Under the pieces are notes generated by a model. It ran no database searches, was not told where the DNA came from, and saw only the letters and a list, made by a program, of their open reading frames with translations. A DNA stretch of 64,000 nucleotides from Nostoc sp. ATCC 53789 (GTDB taxonomy: Bacteria; Cyanobacteriota; Cyanobacteriia; Cyanobacteriales; Nostocaceae): assembly GCF_009873495.1 (NCBI RefSeq), contig NZ_CP046703.1, forward strand, positions 5,856,501 to 5,920,500. The letters are read 5' to 3'. Positions 45,672 to 55,682 of the stretch are shown here, piece after piece; the first letter of the stretch is position 1; each line of letters opens with the position of its first letter. A program made the translations under genes and the position numbers.

Positions 45672-45684
45672 GACTATGGTTATT

Positions 45685-45915
45685 ATGAAATCAATTTCCA
45701 AAAGTAAACTCAAATCTCAACTTCTTGAGTTCTTACGACTTGTAGAGTCAGAGGGAGAAGAAATTATAGTTACCGATCGCGGTAAGCCAGTCGTGAAAAT
45801 TTCCAAATACGCACAAACACCTTCAACAGAGGAGTTATTTGGGGAGATGCGCGGTAAAGTAAAGTACTTTGAGGATTTAACTACACCAACCACTGCGGAA
45901 TGGACACAATTGTGA
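45685..45915 (+). CDS. Type II antitoxin, Phd/YefM family
   Basis: The 76-residue protein begins MKSISKSKLKSQLLEFLRLVESEGEEIIVTDRG, the standard Phd/YefM DNA-binding fold, and ends with the toxin-neutralising tail (TEELFGEMRGKVKYFEDL). The frame continues upstream to 45658, but that segment is the palindromic operator, so the start was set at 45685. The stop overlaps the toxin GTG (GTGA). Confidence 0.82.
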   Translation: MKSISKSKLKSQLLEFLRLVESEGEEIIVTDRGKPVVKISKYAQTPSTEELFGEMRGKVKYFEDLTTPTTAEWTQL

Positions 45916-46294
45916 AGATAGTCCTTGACACTTGTGCCCTAATCTGGTGGAGTTTAGATCCAGCCAAACTTTCTGAACAAGCTAAAGAAGCGTGCAACCA
46001 GATGGAAAGGGATAAAAATGGTCTTGTTCCGTCTATAGCTATATGGGAAATTGCTTTAAAAATCAAAAATAAAAAACTGTCAATCTTAACGAGTATGTAG
46101 TAACGCTGAAAAAGTCTAGTACTGTTCAGATTGTACCTATTGATGAAAATATTTGGATGGAAAGTGCCAATTTAGAATGGGGTCATCGAGATCCAGTAGA
46201 TCGAGTTGTCGTCGCACTAGCCAGAAGTAATCAAGCTGCAATAATTACATCTGATAAAGAGATAGCAAACTTCTACCCAGAAGTAATTTGGTGA
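45912..46294 (+). pseudogene. VapC-type PIN toxin, frameshifted
   Basis: The first frame (GTG at 45912) gives KIVLDTCALIWWSLDPAKLSEQ and WEIALKIKNKKLSIL and then stops at 46100. The second half continues in another frame (LNEYVVTLKKSS ... HRDPVDRVVVALARSNQAAIITSDKEI) to a stop at 46294. Together they form one normal-length (~127 residue) PIN toxin with its acidic residues. The shift lies near 46083-46092. Either the toxin is dead or there is a sequencing error. Confidence 0.8.
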
Positions 46295-46310
46295 AGGTAA
46301 GAAAGATTGT

Positions 46311-47570
46311 TTAATCCATCGCCTTAATTTGCTGATTAGCTTCATTCTGTGCCTTAATCATCGCCTGCTTTAATGGTTGCTGCCCCAACAAGGCGCTGAT
46401 AAACTGATTCTCAAAGTTATTGACGATCGCACCTGGATATTTTCCCACCTGCCACGGTGTAGCATAATCTACTCCCGCCACTAATGGCGATCGCAGTGCA
46501 TCTTGGTCATAGCCCAAATTCTTTGCCACTGATTTACGTGTTGGCAAAGCAAACCCTGTTCCTGTCCACTTCTGCATTCCTTCTTTACCTGTGAGATAAG
46601 AAATCAACTCCCAGGCTTCGGCTTTGTGCTGTGCAAGATTATTCATCACGTAAGCAACTGTAAAAACCATCGTGCCTTTTTTGCCATTAATCGTAGGCAC
46701 TGGTGCGGTAGCAAACTCTACTTGGGGAAAGGTTTCAGTTAAGTAAGGAATTGCCCAGTTACCCTCAATCACCATTGCCACTTTACTCTGACCAAACATT
46801 TCACTACCTGAGTTTGTCCCTACATCAGATTTTTGGGCAGAGGAACGGTCTTTTTGATACTGGTCTACTACTAACTCTAAACCTTTTAAACCTGCTTCAC
46901 TGGCAAAGGTAGCATAACCATTTTGATCGATGAGTTGCCCACCAAAGGCTTTGATTTTATAAGCCTGACGTGCCAATTCGGGAATTTCCCCAAAGCCGTA
47001 TTTGTTAAGTTTGCCTGTCAATTGTTTCGAGTAGTTACGTAATTCATCCCAAGTAGCTGGCGGATTACTCAACCCGGCGGCAGCAAATGCTTTTTTATTA
47101 TAAAACAGGGCAAGGGTGGAATAGTCTTTGGGAAGACCATAAATATGATTTTGATATTTGAAACTATCGAGTAGGGTATCTTCAAAATCCGTTAGGTCAA
47201 ATTCGGGGGTAATGTAACTTTCTAATGGTTCTAGGACATTCTGACTCATCAAGAAAGGAGCTTCTAGCGCATCGAGGTAAAAGACATCTGGCGCAGCTTC
47301 CCCAACTAAACGAGTTTTAATTACATCCATGTATTGGTCGGAAATTACCTCATATTTGACCTTAATAGTTGGATGTTGTACCTCAAACTCTCGCAATACC
47401 TGTCTCAAGAGTTTTTGCTCAACAGGAGAACCTCCCCAGCCACTAAGTTTGATACTAACTGCGGTAGATGCTAACGGTTTGCTTGGCAATTGTAGACTTT
47501 GACAAGCAACAATAGCGATCGCGATCGCCATTATCAATCCCAAAAAATTAAATAATCTTTTTTTGATCAC
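46311..47570 (-). CDS. Sugar ABC transporter substrate-binding lipoprotein
   Basis: The 419-residue protein has a lipoprotein signal (IMAIAIAIVAC, Cys near 23). The extracellular solute-binding family 1 fold is recognisable from LSGWGGSPVEQKLLRQVLREFE, DVFYLDALEAPFL and AWELISYLTGKEGMQKWTG. It would deliver a carbohydrate to MalF/MalG-type permeases. The permease pair at 38823-40555 lies on the same strand 5.7 kb downstream, so they may be parts of one system split by inserted genes. Confidence 0.85.
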   Translation of the reverse strand: MIKKRLFNFLGLIMAIAIAIVACQSLQLPSKPLASTAVSIKLSGWGGSPVEQKLLRQVLREFEVQHPTIKVKYEVISDQYMDVIKTRLVGEAAPDVFYLDALEAPFLMSQNVLEPLESYITPEFDLTDFEDTLLDSFKYQNHIYGLPKDYSTLALFYNKKAFAAAGLSNPPATWDELRNYSKQLTGKLNKYGFGEIPELARQAYKIKAFGGQLIDQNGYATFASEAGLKGLELVVDQYQKDRSSAQKSDVGTNSGSEMFGQSKVAMVIEGNWAIPYLTETFPQVEFATAPVPTINGKKGTMVFTVAYVMNNLAQHKAEAWELISYLTGKEGMQKWTGTGFALPTRKSVAKNLGYDQDALRSPLVAGVDYATPWQVGKYPGAIVNNFENQFISALLGQQPLKQAMIKAQNEANQQIKAMD

Positions 47571-47892
47571 TTGTACCTTCTGTTGTTAAGGAGTGAGATT
47601 TTACTTATCTAAAATTTTTGTTGAAAATTGCAAGCTAGAATAACGAAAACTTATTAAAAATGCTATTAAAGAAGAATTCAGAAGTCAGAATGGGCTAAAT
47701 GCCCCGCTATCGCGGACTCGCTAATGCTGCGCTATCCACTCTTTCGTGACGCTCGTAGACTCGCTATCGCTGCGCTATCAAAATTTATTCTGAATTCTGG
47801 CTCCTGACTCCTGAATTCTGTTTCGATAAAAGCATACTGAGTTCTTCGACAACCTGATTTATGTCAGGATGCTTTACTCATAAACATACATT
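47571..47892. other. Divergent spacer with small palindromic repeats
   Basis: GCTATCGCGGACTCGCTAATG and CTCGCTATCGCTGCGCTATC segments at about 47701-47782 are small dispersed repeats. A GAATTCTGACTCCTGAATTC-type repeat is near 47790-47818. No gene seen. Confidence 0.45.
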
Positions 47893-49314
47893 ATGGATTT
47901 TGTTCAGGTTGAAACAACTGCACCACTGGCTCTGGAAATTCCCCAGATTTCTTTACCACCAACAGCACTTTCTCCAACCTCTCGAATTCCCAAGGATGCG
48001 ATTCGCACAAGTTTAAAAGCCTCCACTGCGGATTCTGTCTTAGCAGCAGTTTACTCTCTTGGAACTGGCGGAATTTTACTCAGCAATTTCTTGGTGGAAC
48101 TGGGTGCTAGTCCAGTAGTATTTGGGATGCTTTGCTCTATCCCCATGTTGGTCAATCTGATTCAGCCGTTGGGTGCTTACTTGTCTGAACGTAGCACGAG
48201 CCGCTTTCAATATTCTCTTCGGACACACGGAATTGGTCGGCTGCTATGGCTGGCTCTAGTAATTGGTATTGTAGGCGTAAGTTTAGAAGCAATCAATACT
48301 CACCAATTAGTGATATTGACACTTTTGATTGTCCTATTCAGCAATCTTTTGGGAGGACTAGGAACCGCATCGTGGCTAAGTTGGGTTGCAATGATAGTTC
48401 CCCGACGATTGCGAGGCAGGTATTTTGGGACACGCAATAGTGCTGCTAACCTCACTAATTTGGTTTGCGTACCAATGGCTGGTCTAGCTGTATCACATTG
48501 GTATGGTGGAACACTGCAAGGCTATGGGGTGATTCTGCTAATAAGCATTGTGTTGGGAATTGCGGGATTGGGGTGTCAGTATTTCCAAGTGGATATGAAT
48601 CCGCGATCGCAAAATACTTATTATGACAAGTTAACTCAAACAGTTGAGATTCAGCCAGAGGTTGCAAAAGATGAATCTTCTGAAGTCGCTCAATCAATTC
48701 ATCCACTACAAAACCAATTAACTAATAGTGTTTGGAAAAACTCTAACTTTTTAAGATTTTTGCTGTATTTCAGCTTCTGGAATCTTGCTGTGAACCTCAG
48801 CGCTCCTTTTTTTAACCTCTATATGCTGGACACGCTGGATTTAGATGTGAGTTATGTGACTATCTACAATAGCCTTCAGGCGGGGGCGACTTTGCTAATG
48901 CTTATTTTGTGGGGAAAATTAGCAGACAAGATAGGCAATCGTCCCATCCTCATCTGTATTGGAATTTTGGTTGCAGCTACACCACTATTATGGCTAGGGA
49001 TTGGTGCTAATCGCTTTGATATTTGGTTGTGGCTACCTCTGTTACACATCTTGGCTGGAGGTACTTGGGCGGCGATTGATTTGTGTAGTAACAATATACA
49101 ATTGGCGATCGCACCAATTAAAAATCAGTCTATCTATTTTGCGATCGCAGCTGCCGTTGCTGGAGGGAGTGGTGCTTTAGGCGCAACTATAGGCAGCTTC
49201 ATCGTCCAATTTGCTCAGTTTGGAGGCTTGCTAGGGTTGTTTGCCCTCTCTAGTCTATTTCGACTAGCAGCACTTGTTCCACTCGTTTTTGTCAAAGAGC
49301 CGATGAGAGGATAA
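47893..49314 (+). CDS. MFS transporter
   Basis: The 473-residue integral membrane protein has about 12 helices and a soluble N-terminal stretch of 35 residues. The loop 2-3 motif region and the central loop (about 235-275) between two six-helix halves are visible (SWVAMIVPRRLRGRYFGTRN; LWGKLADKIGNRP). Substrate is unknown. It converges on accD at hairpin repeat copy D. Confidence 0.82.
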   Translation: MDFVQVETTAPLALEIPQISLPPTALSPTSRIPKDAIRTSLKASTADSVLAAVYSLGTGGILLSNFLVELGASPVVFGMLCSIPMLVNLIQPLGAYLSERSTSRFQYSLRTHGIGRLLWLALVIGIVGVSLEAINTHQLVILTLLIVLFSNLLGGLGTASWLSWVAMIVPRRLRGRYFGTRNSAANLTNLVCVPMAGLAVSHWYGGTLQGYGVILLISIVLGIAGLGCQYFQVDMNPRSQNTYYDKLTQTVEIQPEVAKDESSEVAQSIHPLQNQLTNSVWKNSNFLRFLLYFSFWNLAVNLSAPFFNLYMLDTLDLDVSYVTIYNSLQAGATLLMLILWGKLADKIGNRPILICIGILVAATPLLWLGIGANRFDIWLWLPLLHILAGGTWAAIDLCSNNIQLAIAPIKNQSIYFAIAAAVAGGSGALGATIGSFIVQFAQFGGLLGLFALSSLFRLAALVPLVFVKEPMRG

Positions 49315-49437
49315 GGGAGCAGGGGGCAGGGGACAAGGGGACAAGGGGACAAGAGGTGAGAACTTGAAACAAGTCTTTCCCCTTGTCCCCAATTCTCCTT
49401 GTCCCCTTGTCCTCTTCCCAATTCCCCATTCCCCACG
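49315..49437. repeat. STRR-type hairpin repeat, copy D (convergent junction)
   Basis: GGGGACAAGG units, then TGAGAACTTGAAACAAGTC, then CCCCTTGTCCCC, CCTTGTCC and CCCCATTCCCC units. It fills the 125-base gap between the converging MFS and accD genes. Confidence 0.8.
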
Positions 49438-49439
49438 TT

Positions 49440-50390
49440 CTATTCTGCGGCGGTAGAAGTTAAGGACATTGTTTCCCACAACACCATGTGAGGTGGTGTT
49501 AGTACAGGCTGGTGTAGAGCAATCAGCTGGGCTAGGGTGGTCTTTAATTGAGTACGGGGTACGATATCATCAACAAAACCATGCTGGAGCAAATCTTCAG
49601 CAGTCTGAAAATTTTCGGGGAGTTTTTCTCGTAGGGTTTGCTCAATCACTCGCCGACCGGCAAAACCAATGGTTGCCTTGGGTTCTGCCAAAATAATATC
49701 GCCCAACATTGCAAAACTTGCGGTAACGCCGCCCGTTGTGGGATTGGTCAAAACGGGAATATATAATAGTCGCGCGTCTTTATGACGTTGTAGGGCTGCG
49801 GAGATTTTCGCCATCTGCATCAAGGAAAGCATTCCTTCTTGCATTCTCGCGCCGCCGGAGGTGCAAACGATCACTACAGGATACCGCCGTTGAGTTGCTT
49901 GCTCAATCATCCGGGTGAGTTTTTCTCCCACAACCGAACCCATACTACCACCCATAAAACGGAAATCCATAACCCCAAGGGCAATGGGCAAACCATTGAT
50001 TTGACCTAAACCAGTGTGAACTGCGTCTATTAAGCCAATTTTATCTTGTGTTTCCCGCAGACGATCGCTGTAGAGTTTGCGATCGCGAAATTCTAGCGGA
50101 TCAGTTGGACGCAAATGCTCGTCTAGAGGTTTCCAGGTATTATTATCTATCAATTGGCGAATGCGCTCATCGCTGTCTACCCGATTGTGATGACCGCATT
50201 CGGCACAAACCATCTGATTAGCTTTCAGGTCTTTTGTATATGCCAAGACACTGCACTTAGAACATTTATGCCATAAACCATCAGCAATTTCACGTTCTTG
50301 TCGTTCAAGGCTGGTAGATCCTGATTTCCGTCGATTTGCAAACCAATCAAATAGAGACTTTAAACCACGTGATTCTTCGTTGTTAGCCAT
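49440..50390 (-). CDS. accD: Acetyl-CoA carboxylase carboxyltransferase subunit beta
   Basis: The 316-residue subunit transfers carboxyl from biotin to acetyl-CoA in fatty acid synthesis. An N-terminal zinc ribbon has Cys43, Cys46, Cys62 and Cys65 (CSKC ... CAEC). The carboxyltransferase fold follows ([47 protein letters not shown]). Length is normal. accA is not in the window, as usual in cyanobacteria. Confidence 0.96.
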   Translation of the reverse strand: MANNEESRGLKSLFDWFANRRKSGSTSLERQEREIADGLWHKCSKCSVLAYTKDLKANQMVCAECGHHNRVDSDERIRQLIDNNTWKPLDEHLRPTDPLEFRDRKLYSDRLRETQDKIGLIDAVHTGLGQINGLPIALGVMDFRFMGGSMGSVVGEKLTRMIEQATQRRYPVVIVCTSGGARMQEGMLSLMQMAKISAALQRHKDARLLYIPVLTNPTTGGVTASFAMLGDIILAEPKATIGFAGRRVIEQTLREKLPENFQTAEDLLQHGFVDDIVPRTQLKTTLAQLIALHQPVLTPPHMVLWETMSLTSTAAE

Positions 50391-50918
50391 TTTTTATTTT
50401 ATTTTAAGTGGGTATGAGGTCGAAAACATGTCAAACCGTATTGGGTTGTCCTTAGTCACGAGTCATTTTTTTTTACTAATGACTAATTACTACATCGTCA
50501 AACTACGCTTTTAAGCAATTCAGACCTTAATTTTCATCTTTGGTTGCCAGCTTAACGAAAATACTTATACCAATACAAGTCTCCTGCTCTTTATTTTCAG
50601 CAGACTTAATTATATTGACGTACTGACAAAGCCATGAGAATACCAACCTCCAAATAAGATGCTCTCCCTCTCCCACCCAAATCAGTGATTCGTATTGCTA
50701 GGTTATGAACGATCGGCATCTGTTGCAATAGTTGTGCTTGCTAACGGTTAATCGTCATCAAGAGGGTAATACAAGTCACAAGCAGAATATTATCAAAATA
50801 TGAAGGGGCGATGGGGTAATGTTGGTTACAGTCACGAATTATAAATTTTTCTTATGAAAGGGCATTCGATATGGGTTACTCCCCTTATCCCCCTTCTCTC
50901 CATACTCGCGACTGCAAT
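50391..50918. other. Intergenic region, nothing but short repeats
   Basis: About 530 bases between two same-strand genes. A GAGTCATTTTTTTTTACTAATGACT imperfect palindrome with STRR-like units lies near 50459-50485. No gene or RNA was recognised. Confidence 0.4.
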
Positions 50919-51809
50919 TCAAGACGCTGGAAAAAATAACCGCAGATAGGTAGACAAAATTGCTTCGCCACTAAACAGGGTAATCAGAGATCCTAAAGCG
51001 AGAAAAGGGCCAAAAGGCATCTTTTGTCCTAACCTGTGTGTCAATGTCTCTTCATTAGCGGCTCCTCTACCAGACGCTGCGCGTAGCTTGCTTCGACCTA
51101 AGAGTATCCGTTTATGCATAATAAGACCACTGCCAATTAAGGCTCCCAGCGCACAGGCAATAAAACTAGCTAAGAGCAAATATTTCCAGCCTAACCAGGC
51201 TCCCATCATGGCTGCTAACTTGGCATCACCCGCGCCCATTGCAGTTTTCCCAAAGGCAATTGAACCCAATAGGGCGATCGCATCAAATAGCCATAAGCCC
51301 AAGACTGCACCTACTATGGCCATCATAAGGTGATTTACCAATGCGACAGAACTTCCTTCTGATAGATAACCAACCACCATTTGGAATAAAATTCCTACCA
51401 CTAAACCAGACTGAGTAAGTGGATTAGGTAAGGTCATTGTATCCAGGTCAATCAGCGATAGTGCCAATAACCAACTACAAAAAGCCCAATAGCCTATTGT
51501 GAAAGTCGAAACTTGAAATACTAAAAAAACCGCTAAAAAAATTATGCCCGTCACCCCTTCTACCACGGGATAACGGACAGAAATTTTGCTTTTGCAATAT
51601 CGACACCGCCCTCTTAATGAAATCCAGCCAAATACTGGTACATTGTCGTAAGCTTTTAGCTGGTTTAAGCATTTAGGACAACGAGAAGGCGGCCAAAGAA
51701 TTGACAACCCAGCAGGTAGCCGATAAACAATAACGTTGAGAAAACTACCAATAGATGCACCCAAAGCAAAGACCATTACACTCGCTGAAATAGCGAACAA
51801 AATGTCCAT
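50919..51809 (-). CDS. pilD: Type IV prepilin peptidase / N-methyltransferase
   Basis: The 296-residue membrane aspartic protease (A24) cleaves and methylates prepilins. The N-terminal methylase-like domain has the zinc cysteines 44, 47, 69 and 72 (RCPKC ... RCRYC). Catalytic Asp residues are in LSLIDLDTMTLPN and GAGDAKLAAMMGAWLG. A segment SKLRAASGRGAANE in the late loop is encoded by DNA (51066-51100) that resembles a small palindromic repeat, so it is probably an in-frame insertion in a tolerant loop. Confidence 0.92.
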   Translation of the reverse strand: MDILFAISASVMVFALGASIGSFLNVIVYRLPAGLSILWPPSRCPKCLNQLKAYDNVPVFGWISLRGRCRYCKSKISVRYPVVEGVTGIIFLAVFLVFQVSTFTIGYWAFCSWLLALSLIDLDTMTLPNPLTQSGLVVGILFQMVVGYLSEGSSVALVNHLMMAIVGAVLGLWLFDAIALLGSIAFGKTAMGAGDAKLAAMMGAWLGWKYLLLASFIACALGALIGSGLIMHKRILLGRSKLRAASGRGAANEETLTHRLGQKMPFGPFLALGSLITLFSGEAILSTYLRLFFPAS

Positions 51810-51821
51810 ACAGTCATTAGT

Positions 51822-51943
51822 CCTTTGTCATTAGTTCTGTGTCATTTGTCGTTTATCTTTTGTCTTTTGTCATTAGTCCTTTGTCGAGAACTAATGACTA
51901 ATGACCAATGACTAATGACTAATAACTAATGACCAATGACTAA
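51822..51943. repeat. Heptamer STRR cluster (TTGTCAT / GACTAAT)
   Basis: CATTAGTCCTTTGTCATTAG-type units, then about nine GACTAAT-type heptamers in inverted orientation, forming a potential long hairpin upstream of pilD and downstream of the small gene at 51940. Confidence 0.85.
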
Positions 51944-52200
51944 TAGATGTGTGATTCAATTTGACTTAAGGGTACAAAACACTCTTGAGGTAAAAGAACT
52001 GGTTGGTTAGTAAAAATAACCTTACCTCGATGATTAACACGATTAATTGCTACACCGGAAGGTTGCCCAGCGATTTCGGGATGAACTTCACAGTGAGTAT
52101 AGTATATCTGCCCAGCAGCTCTGATTACAGCAGGATCAATCAAAGGCGATTGGTTCTTTGGGGCGGTGAAATTTACTGGATTCTGTCGTAATGCGTACAC
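51940..52200 (-). CDS. Small conserved hypothetical protein
   Basis: The 86-residue protein begins at a GTG (YALRQNPVNFTAPKNQSPLID) and has the pattern IYYTHCEVHPEIAGQPSGVAINRVNHRGKVIF, beta-rich with no membrane segment. I believe it is conserved in cyanobacteria but cannot name it. The 3' end runs into the STRR cluster. Confidence 0.55.
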   Translation of the reverse strand: MYALRQNPVNFTAPKNQSPLIDPAVIRAAGQIYYTHCEVHPEIAGQPSGVAINRVNHRGKVIFTNQPVLLPQECFVPLSQIESHIY

Positions 52201-52290
52201 TATCGACTGTTATTTGATTGCTAGATTTCCCTTTAGTCTACCCGAAACTTATAGCAAAGGTTGCCAAATTGGCCAGGTTGCACTTTAAAA

Positions 52291-53379
52291 TTATTTTTGT
52301 TCAAGAGCCTTAATGAGTGAGTCTCCCATAGCACGGCAACCCAGGAGGTTTTTTCCTGGAGAAATTATATCCCCAGTGCGATCGCCTTGCTCTAAAACTT
52401 GGAATACAGCTTGTTCGATATGATCTGCCGCTTTTGGTTGATCTAAGGCGTAGCGTAGCATCATCGCCGCACTCAAAACCTGTGCTAGAGGATTGGCCTT
52501 ATCCTGTCCAGCAATATCTGGGGCGGAACCATGAACTGGTTCAAATACACCAGGCCCAGAAGCACCCAAACTCGCTGAGGGTAACATCCCAATACTACCG
52601 GTAAGCATAGCAGCAGCATCAGAGAGAATATCGCCAAACAAATTGCCTGTAACAATAGTGTCGAACTGTTTCGGAGCGCGTACTAACTGCATAGCAGCAT
52701 TATCTACATATAAATGAGAGAGTTCGATATCTGGATATTCTTGTGAAAGTTGGGTGATGCGATCGCGCCACAACTGAGATACTTCTAATACGTTCGCCTT
52801 ATCCACCGAACAAAGTTTCCCACCGCGTTTTCTAGCCGCTTCAAACGCCACCCGCCCAATGCGCTCAATTTCTGATTCGGTGTAAACCATTGTATTTACA
52901 CCGCGTTTCTCACCAGTTTCTGTGGCAAAAATCCCTTTAGGTTTACCGAAGTAAATCCCACCAGTGAGTTCGCGCACCACCATAATATCCACGCCTTCCA
53001 CAACTTCGCGTTTCAAAGTCGAGGCATCGATTAGCTGGGGCAAAATTTTCGCTGGACGCAAATTGGCAAATAAGCCCAAACCTGCGCGTAGCCCTAACAA
53101 ACCTGCTTCTGGGCGTAAATTGGATGGCAGAGAATCCCACTTATAGCCACCAATTGCTGCAAGTAATACAGCATCACTGTTACGACAAGTTTCTAGAGTG
53201 GCAGATGGTAGAGGTTCGCCTGTAGCATCAATTGCTGCACCACCAATAAGTGCTTCTTGGAATTCAAACTTCAGATCAAATTGCTTCCCTACGACTTTCA
53301 GCACATCTACCGCCACTGCCATAATTTCAGGGCCAATGCCATCGCCGGGGAGTAGAGTTATGCGGTAGTTCTGGGTCAT
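52291..53379 (-). CDS. leuB: 3-isopropylmalate dehydrogenase
   Basis: The 362-residue NAD-dependent enzyme of leucine biosynthesis oxidises and decarboxylates 3-isopropylmalate. The N-terminus [21 protein letters not shown], substrate Arg-rich segment [16 protein letters not shown], Tyr/Lys site [21 protein letters not shown], and metal aspartates in [20 protein letters not shown] are all present. Length is normal. Confidence 0.96.
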   Translation of the reverse strand: MTQNYRITLLPGDGIGPEIMAVAVDVLKVVGKQFDLKFEFQEALIGGAAIDATGEPLPSATLETCRNSDAVLLAAIGGYKWDSLPSNLRPEAGLLGLRAGLGLFANLRPAKILPQLIDASTLKREVVEGVDIMVVRELTGGIYFGKPKGIFATETGEKRGVNTMVYTESEIERIGRVAFEAARKRGGKLCSVDKANVLEVSQLWRDRITQLSQEYPDIELSHLYVDNAAMQLVRAPKQFDTIVTGNLFGDILSDAAAMLTGSIGMLPSASLGASGPGVFEPVHGSAPDIAGQDKANPLAQVLSAAMMLRYALDQPKAADHIEQAVFQVLEQGDRTGDIISPGKNLLGCRAMGDSLIKALEQK

Positions 53380-53628
53380 AGCTAATTATTACTAGGTAAA
53401 TGCTTACAGATTAAATATCATACCTAGCAAGTGTACCAATGGAGTTGTTAATTTATTTCTGAGTCGGAGAAGTAATCTGGCAAATATTTCGATACTCAGC
53501 AAGTATGAGAACTTCTCTCAAAAACTCAGCTATAGAATCTAAAAATTAAAAAAAACTATCTATAGGAATTTTTTGTTGCAATTAGTTGTATGTTTTTATG
53601 TTAATAAACGCAAACACAAAAATGGTTT

Positions 53629-54483
53629 ATGAATTTTAATCAAATAGGTCAAGTTGCCCTTCAACTGCTAACTCTGTTTGGACTTAAAGTTTTAGGCGCA
53701 ATCCTTATATGGCTGATTGCTCAACGCTTGATTGATTTTGCATTGAAGCTAGTACGACGTGCTTTCCGAAGCCAACAAATTGACCCGACACTGATTAACT
53801 ATCTTCTGAATATCATTGGTGTTACGCTGAAAATTGTTCTAATTGTGGCAATTCTCGGCTTCTTTGGGGTTGAAACAACTTCCTTTGCCGCATTGTTAGC
53901 AGCAGCTGGCATTGCAATTGGTGCAGCATGGGGAGGACTACTAGCAAACTTTGCAGCAGGGGCATTTTTAATTGTTTTTCGACCCTTCAAAGTTGGTGAT
54001 TTCATCACAGCTGGAGGTGTCACAGGCACTGTTACAGAACTTGGACTGTTCACAACTGGTATTAATACACCTGATAACGTCTTGACGATTGTTGCCAATA
54101 ATAAAATCTTTGCTGATAATATCCAGAATTATTCTGCCAATCCTTACCGTCGGGTTGATTTGGTGGCTCAAATCCATCATGATGTGAAACATAACGAAGC
54201 GATCGCACTTTTGAAAGCGAAAATTAGCCAAATTCCTAATGTCCTTCAAAATCCAGCGCCGGATGTAGAAATTCAGGATTTCAACTTTGCAGGGCCTGTA
54301 TTAGCAGTACGTCCTTATTGCAATAATGATCATTACTGGCAGGTTTATTTCGACACTAATAAAGCTATCCGTGAAACCTTTAGCGAAGCTGGGTATCCAG
54401 TTCCCGAATACCGTTATACAGTTAACGGTTCATCTCCTCATGCAATTAATAATGTCATCCCACCACTATCAGAAATAACTTGA
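53629..54483 (+). CDS. Small-conductance mechanosensitive channel (MscS)
   Basis: The 284-residue membrane protein has three N-terminal helices, with the pore-lining TM3 of small residues (AAAGIAIGAAWGGLLANFAAGAFL) near 90-112. The beta domain RPFKVGDFITAGGVTGTVTELGLF and the alpha/beta C-terminal domain follow. It releases solutes on hypo-osmotic shock. Length is that of basic MscS. Confidence 0.93.
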   Translation: MNFNQIGQVALQLLTLFGLKVLGAILIWLIAQRLIDFALKLVRRAFRSQQIDPTLINYLLNIIGVTLKIVLIVAILGFFGVETTSFAALLAAAGIAIGAAWGGLLANFAAGAFLIVFRPFKVGDFITAGGVTGTVTELGLFTTGINTPDNVLTIVANNKIFADNIQNYSANPYRRVDLVAQIHHDVKHNEAIALLKAKISQIPNVLQNPAPDVEIQDFNFAGPVLAVRPYCNNDHYWQVYFDTNKAIRETFSEAGYPVPEYRYTVNGSSPHAINNVIPPLSEIT

Positions 54484-54657
54484 TAGTAGAGCAATAAGTC
54501 AAGGTTTTATTTGCAAAGTTTTCTAAATAGCAGAATAAGAATTAATAAGTAGGTAGGGCATAAGCCTTACTTACTTTTTTATGTAGCCAATTTCCTGAGA
54601 GTCAGTTTCAATTTCCGAAACAAGGCTGACAGAAGTTGTAGAAAGAGGTTACGTTAA

Positions 54658-55638
54658 GTGTTAATCACAAGCCGCACCCCAGCAGCGATGGTAAAAGAAT
54701 TAGCAATTTGCACCCGTGGACTAACTAAGCAATTTGACAGACACGTTGCTGTTAATGATGTGGATTTAGAAATCCAGGCGGGGGAAGTATATGGACTGAT
54801 TGGGCCCAATGGCGCGGGTAAAACAACTCTCATCCGCATGTTGGCAACTGCTGAAGAACCAACTACGGGTGAGATTTATATTAATGGCGATCGCCTACTC
54901 CGTGACAAGAGTAATCCCAAACTGAAGCGTCGTCTAGGCTACTTACCCGATGACTACCCACTATATGAAGATTTGACTGTCTGGGATTACCTAGATTATT
55001 TTGCGCGTCTCTATCGCTTGCGAGAACCGCGCCGCACTCAACGTCTACATGAAGTTTTAGAACTTATTCAACTTGGAAATAAACGCCACAGCCAGATTTC
55101 TACTCTGTCACGGGGGATGAAACAGCGCTTAAGTTTAGCGCGAACCATTATCCACGAACCGATTTTACTACTACTAGATGAGCCTGTTTCTGGGCTTGAC
55201 CCCATCGCCAGGATGCACTTTCGCGAAATCATCAAGGCTTTGCAAGAAGCTGGGATGACTGTAATCATTTCTTCCCATGTTCTCAGTGATTTAGCGGAAC
55301 TGTGTACATCTGTGGGAATTATGGAACTTGGCTTCTTGGTAGAAAGTACTTCCCTACAGCAACTTTACCAACGTCTTTCCCACCAGCAAATTGTGATATC
55401 CACTTTAGGGAACCTGGAGACACTTTTAAAGGAATTGAAACATCATCATTTAGTAGAAGAGTGGGAGGTGATATCAGGAAAAAATAGCGTGCGGGTGAAT
55501 TTTTCGGGTAAAGAAGAAGATAGTGCGGAGTTGTTGCGATCGCTGATCAAAGCAGATATTCCTCTGACTGATTTTCACTGTACACAAGAAGACTTAGAAA
55601 CTATTTTCTTAAAATTAGGTCACAAACAAGCATCTTAA
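54658..55638 (+). CDS. ABC transporter ATP-binding protein
   Basis: The 326-residue ATPase has Walker A GPNGAGKTTLIRM near 53, Q-loop, signature LSRGMKQRLSLAR and Walker B LLLLDEPVSGLDP. The C-terminal extension (about 230-326) is like that of exporter ATPases of the NatA/CcmA type. A GTG at 54658 with an upstream GAGG was chosen; ATG at 54688 is the alternative. The membrane partner starts 44 bases downstream. Confidence 0.9.
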   Translation: MLITSRTPAAMVKELAICTRGLTKQFDRHVAVNDVDLEIQAGEVYGLIGPNGAGKTTLIRMLATAEEPTTGEIYINGDRLLRDKSNPKLKRRLGYLPDDYPLYEDLTVWDYLDYFARLYRLREPRRTQRLHEVLELIQLGNKRHSQISTLSRGMKQRLSLARTIIHEPILLLLDEPVSGLDPIARMHFREIIKALQEAGMTVIISSHVLSDLAELCTSVGIMELGFLVESTSLQQLYQRLSHQQIVISTLGNLETLLKELKHHHLVEEWEVISGKNSVRVNFSGKEEDSAELLRSLIKADIPLTDFHCTQEDLETIFLKLGHKQAS

Positions 55639-55682
55639 TTTGCCAACAAATATAACTCCCCATTTTTGGAGAATTTTTTCTT

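Larger units (their letters stand above)
45000..45684. other. Repeat-rich spacer between two toxin-antitoxin loci
   Basis: It contains a small dispersed repeat at 45185-45213, a TGCGTT/AACGCA hairpin near 45367-45382, and two hairpins around 45508-45570 (GTCCACCTCCGTGGAC and AACCCACGGAGGTGGGTT) followed by TGTGTAGCCGCGA. An 84-codon open frame at 45188 overlaps these and looks spurious. Confidence 0.5.
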
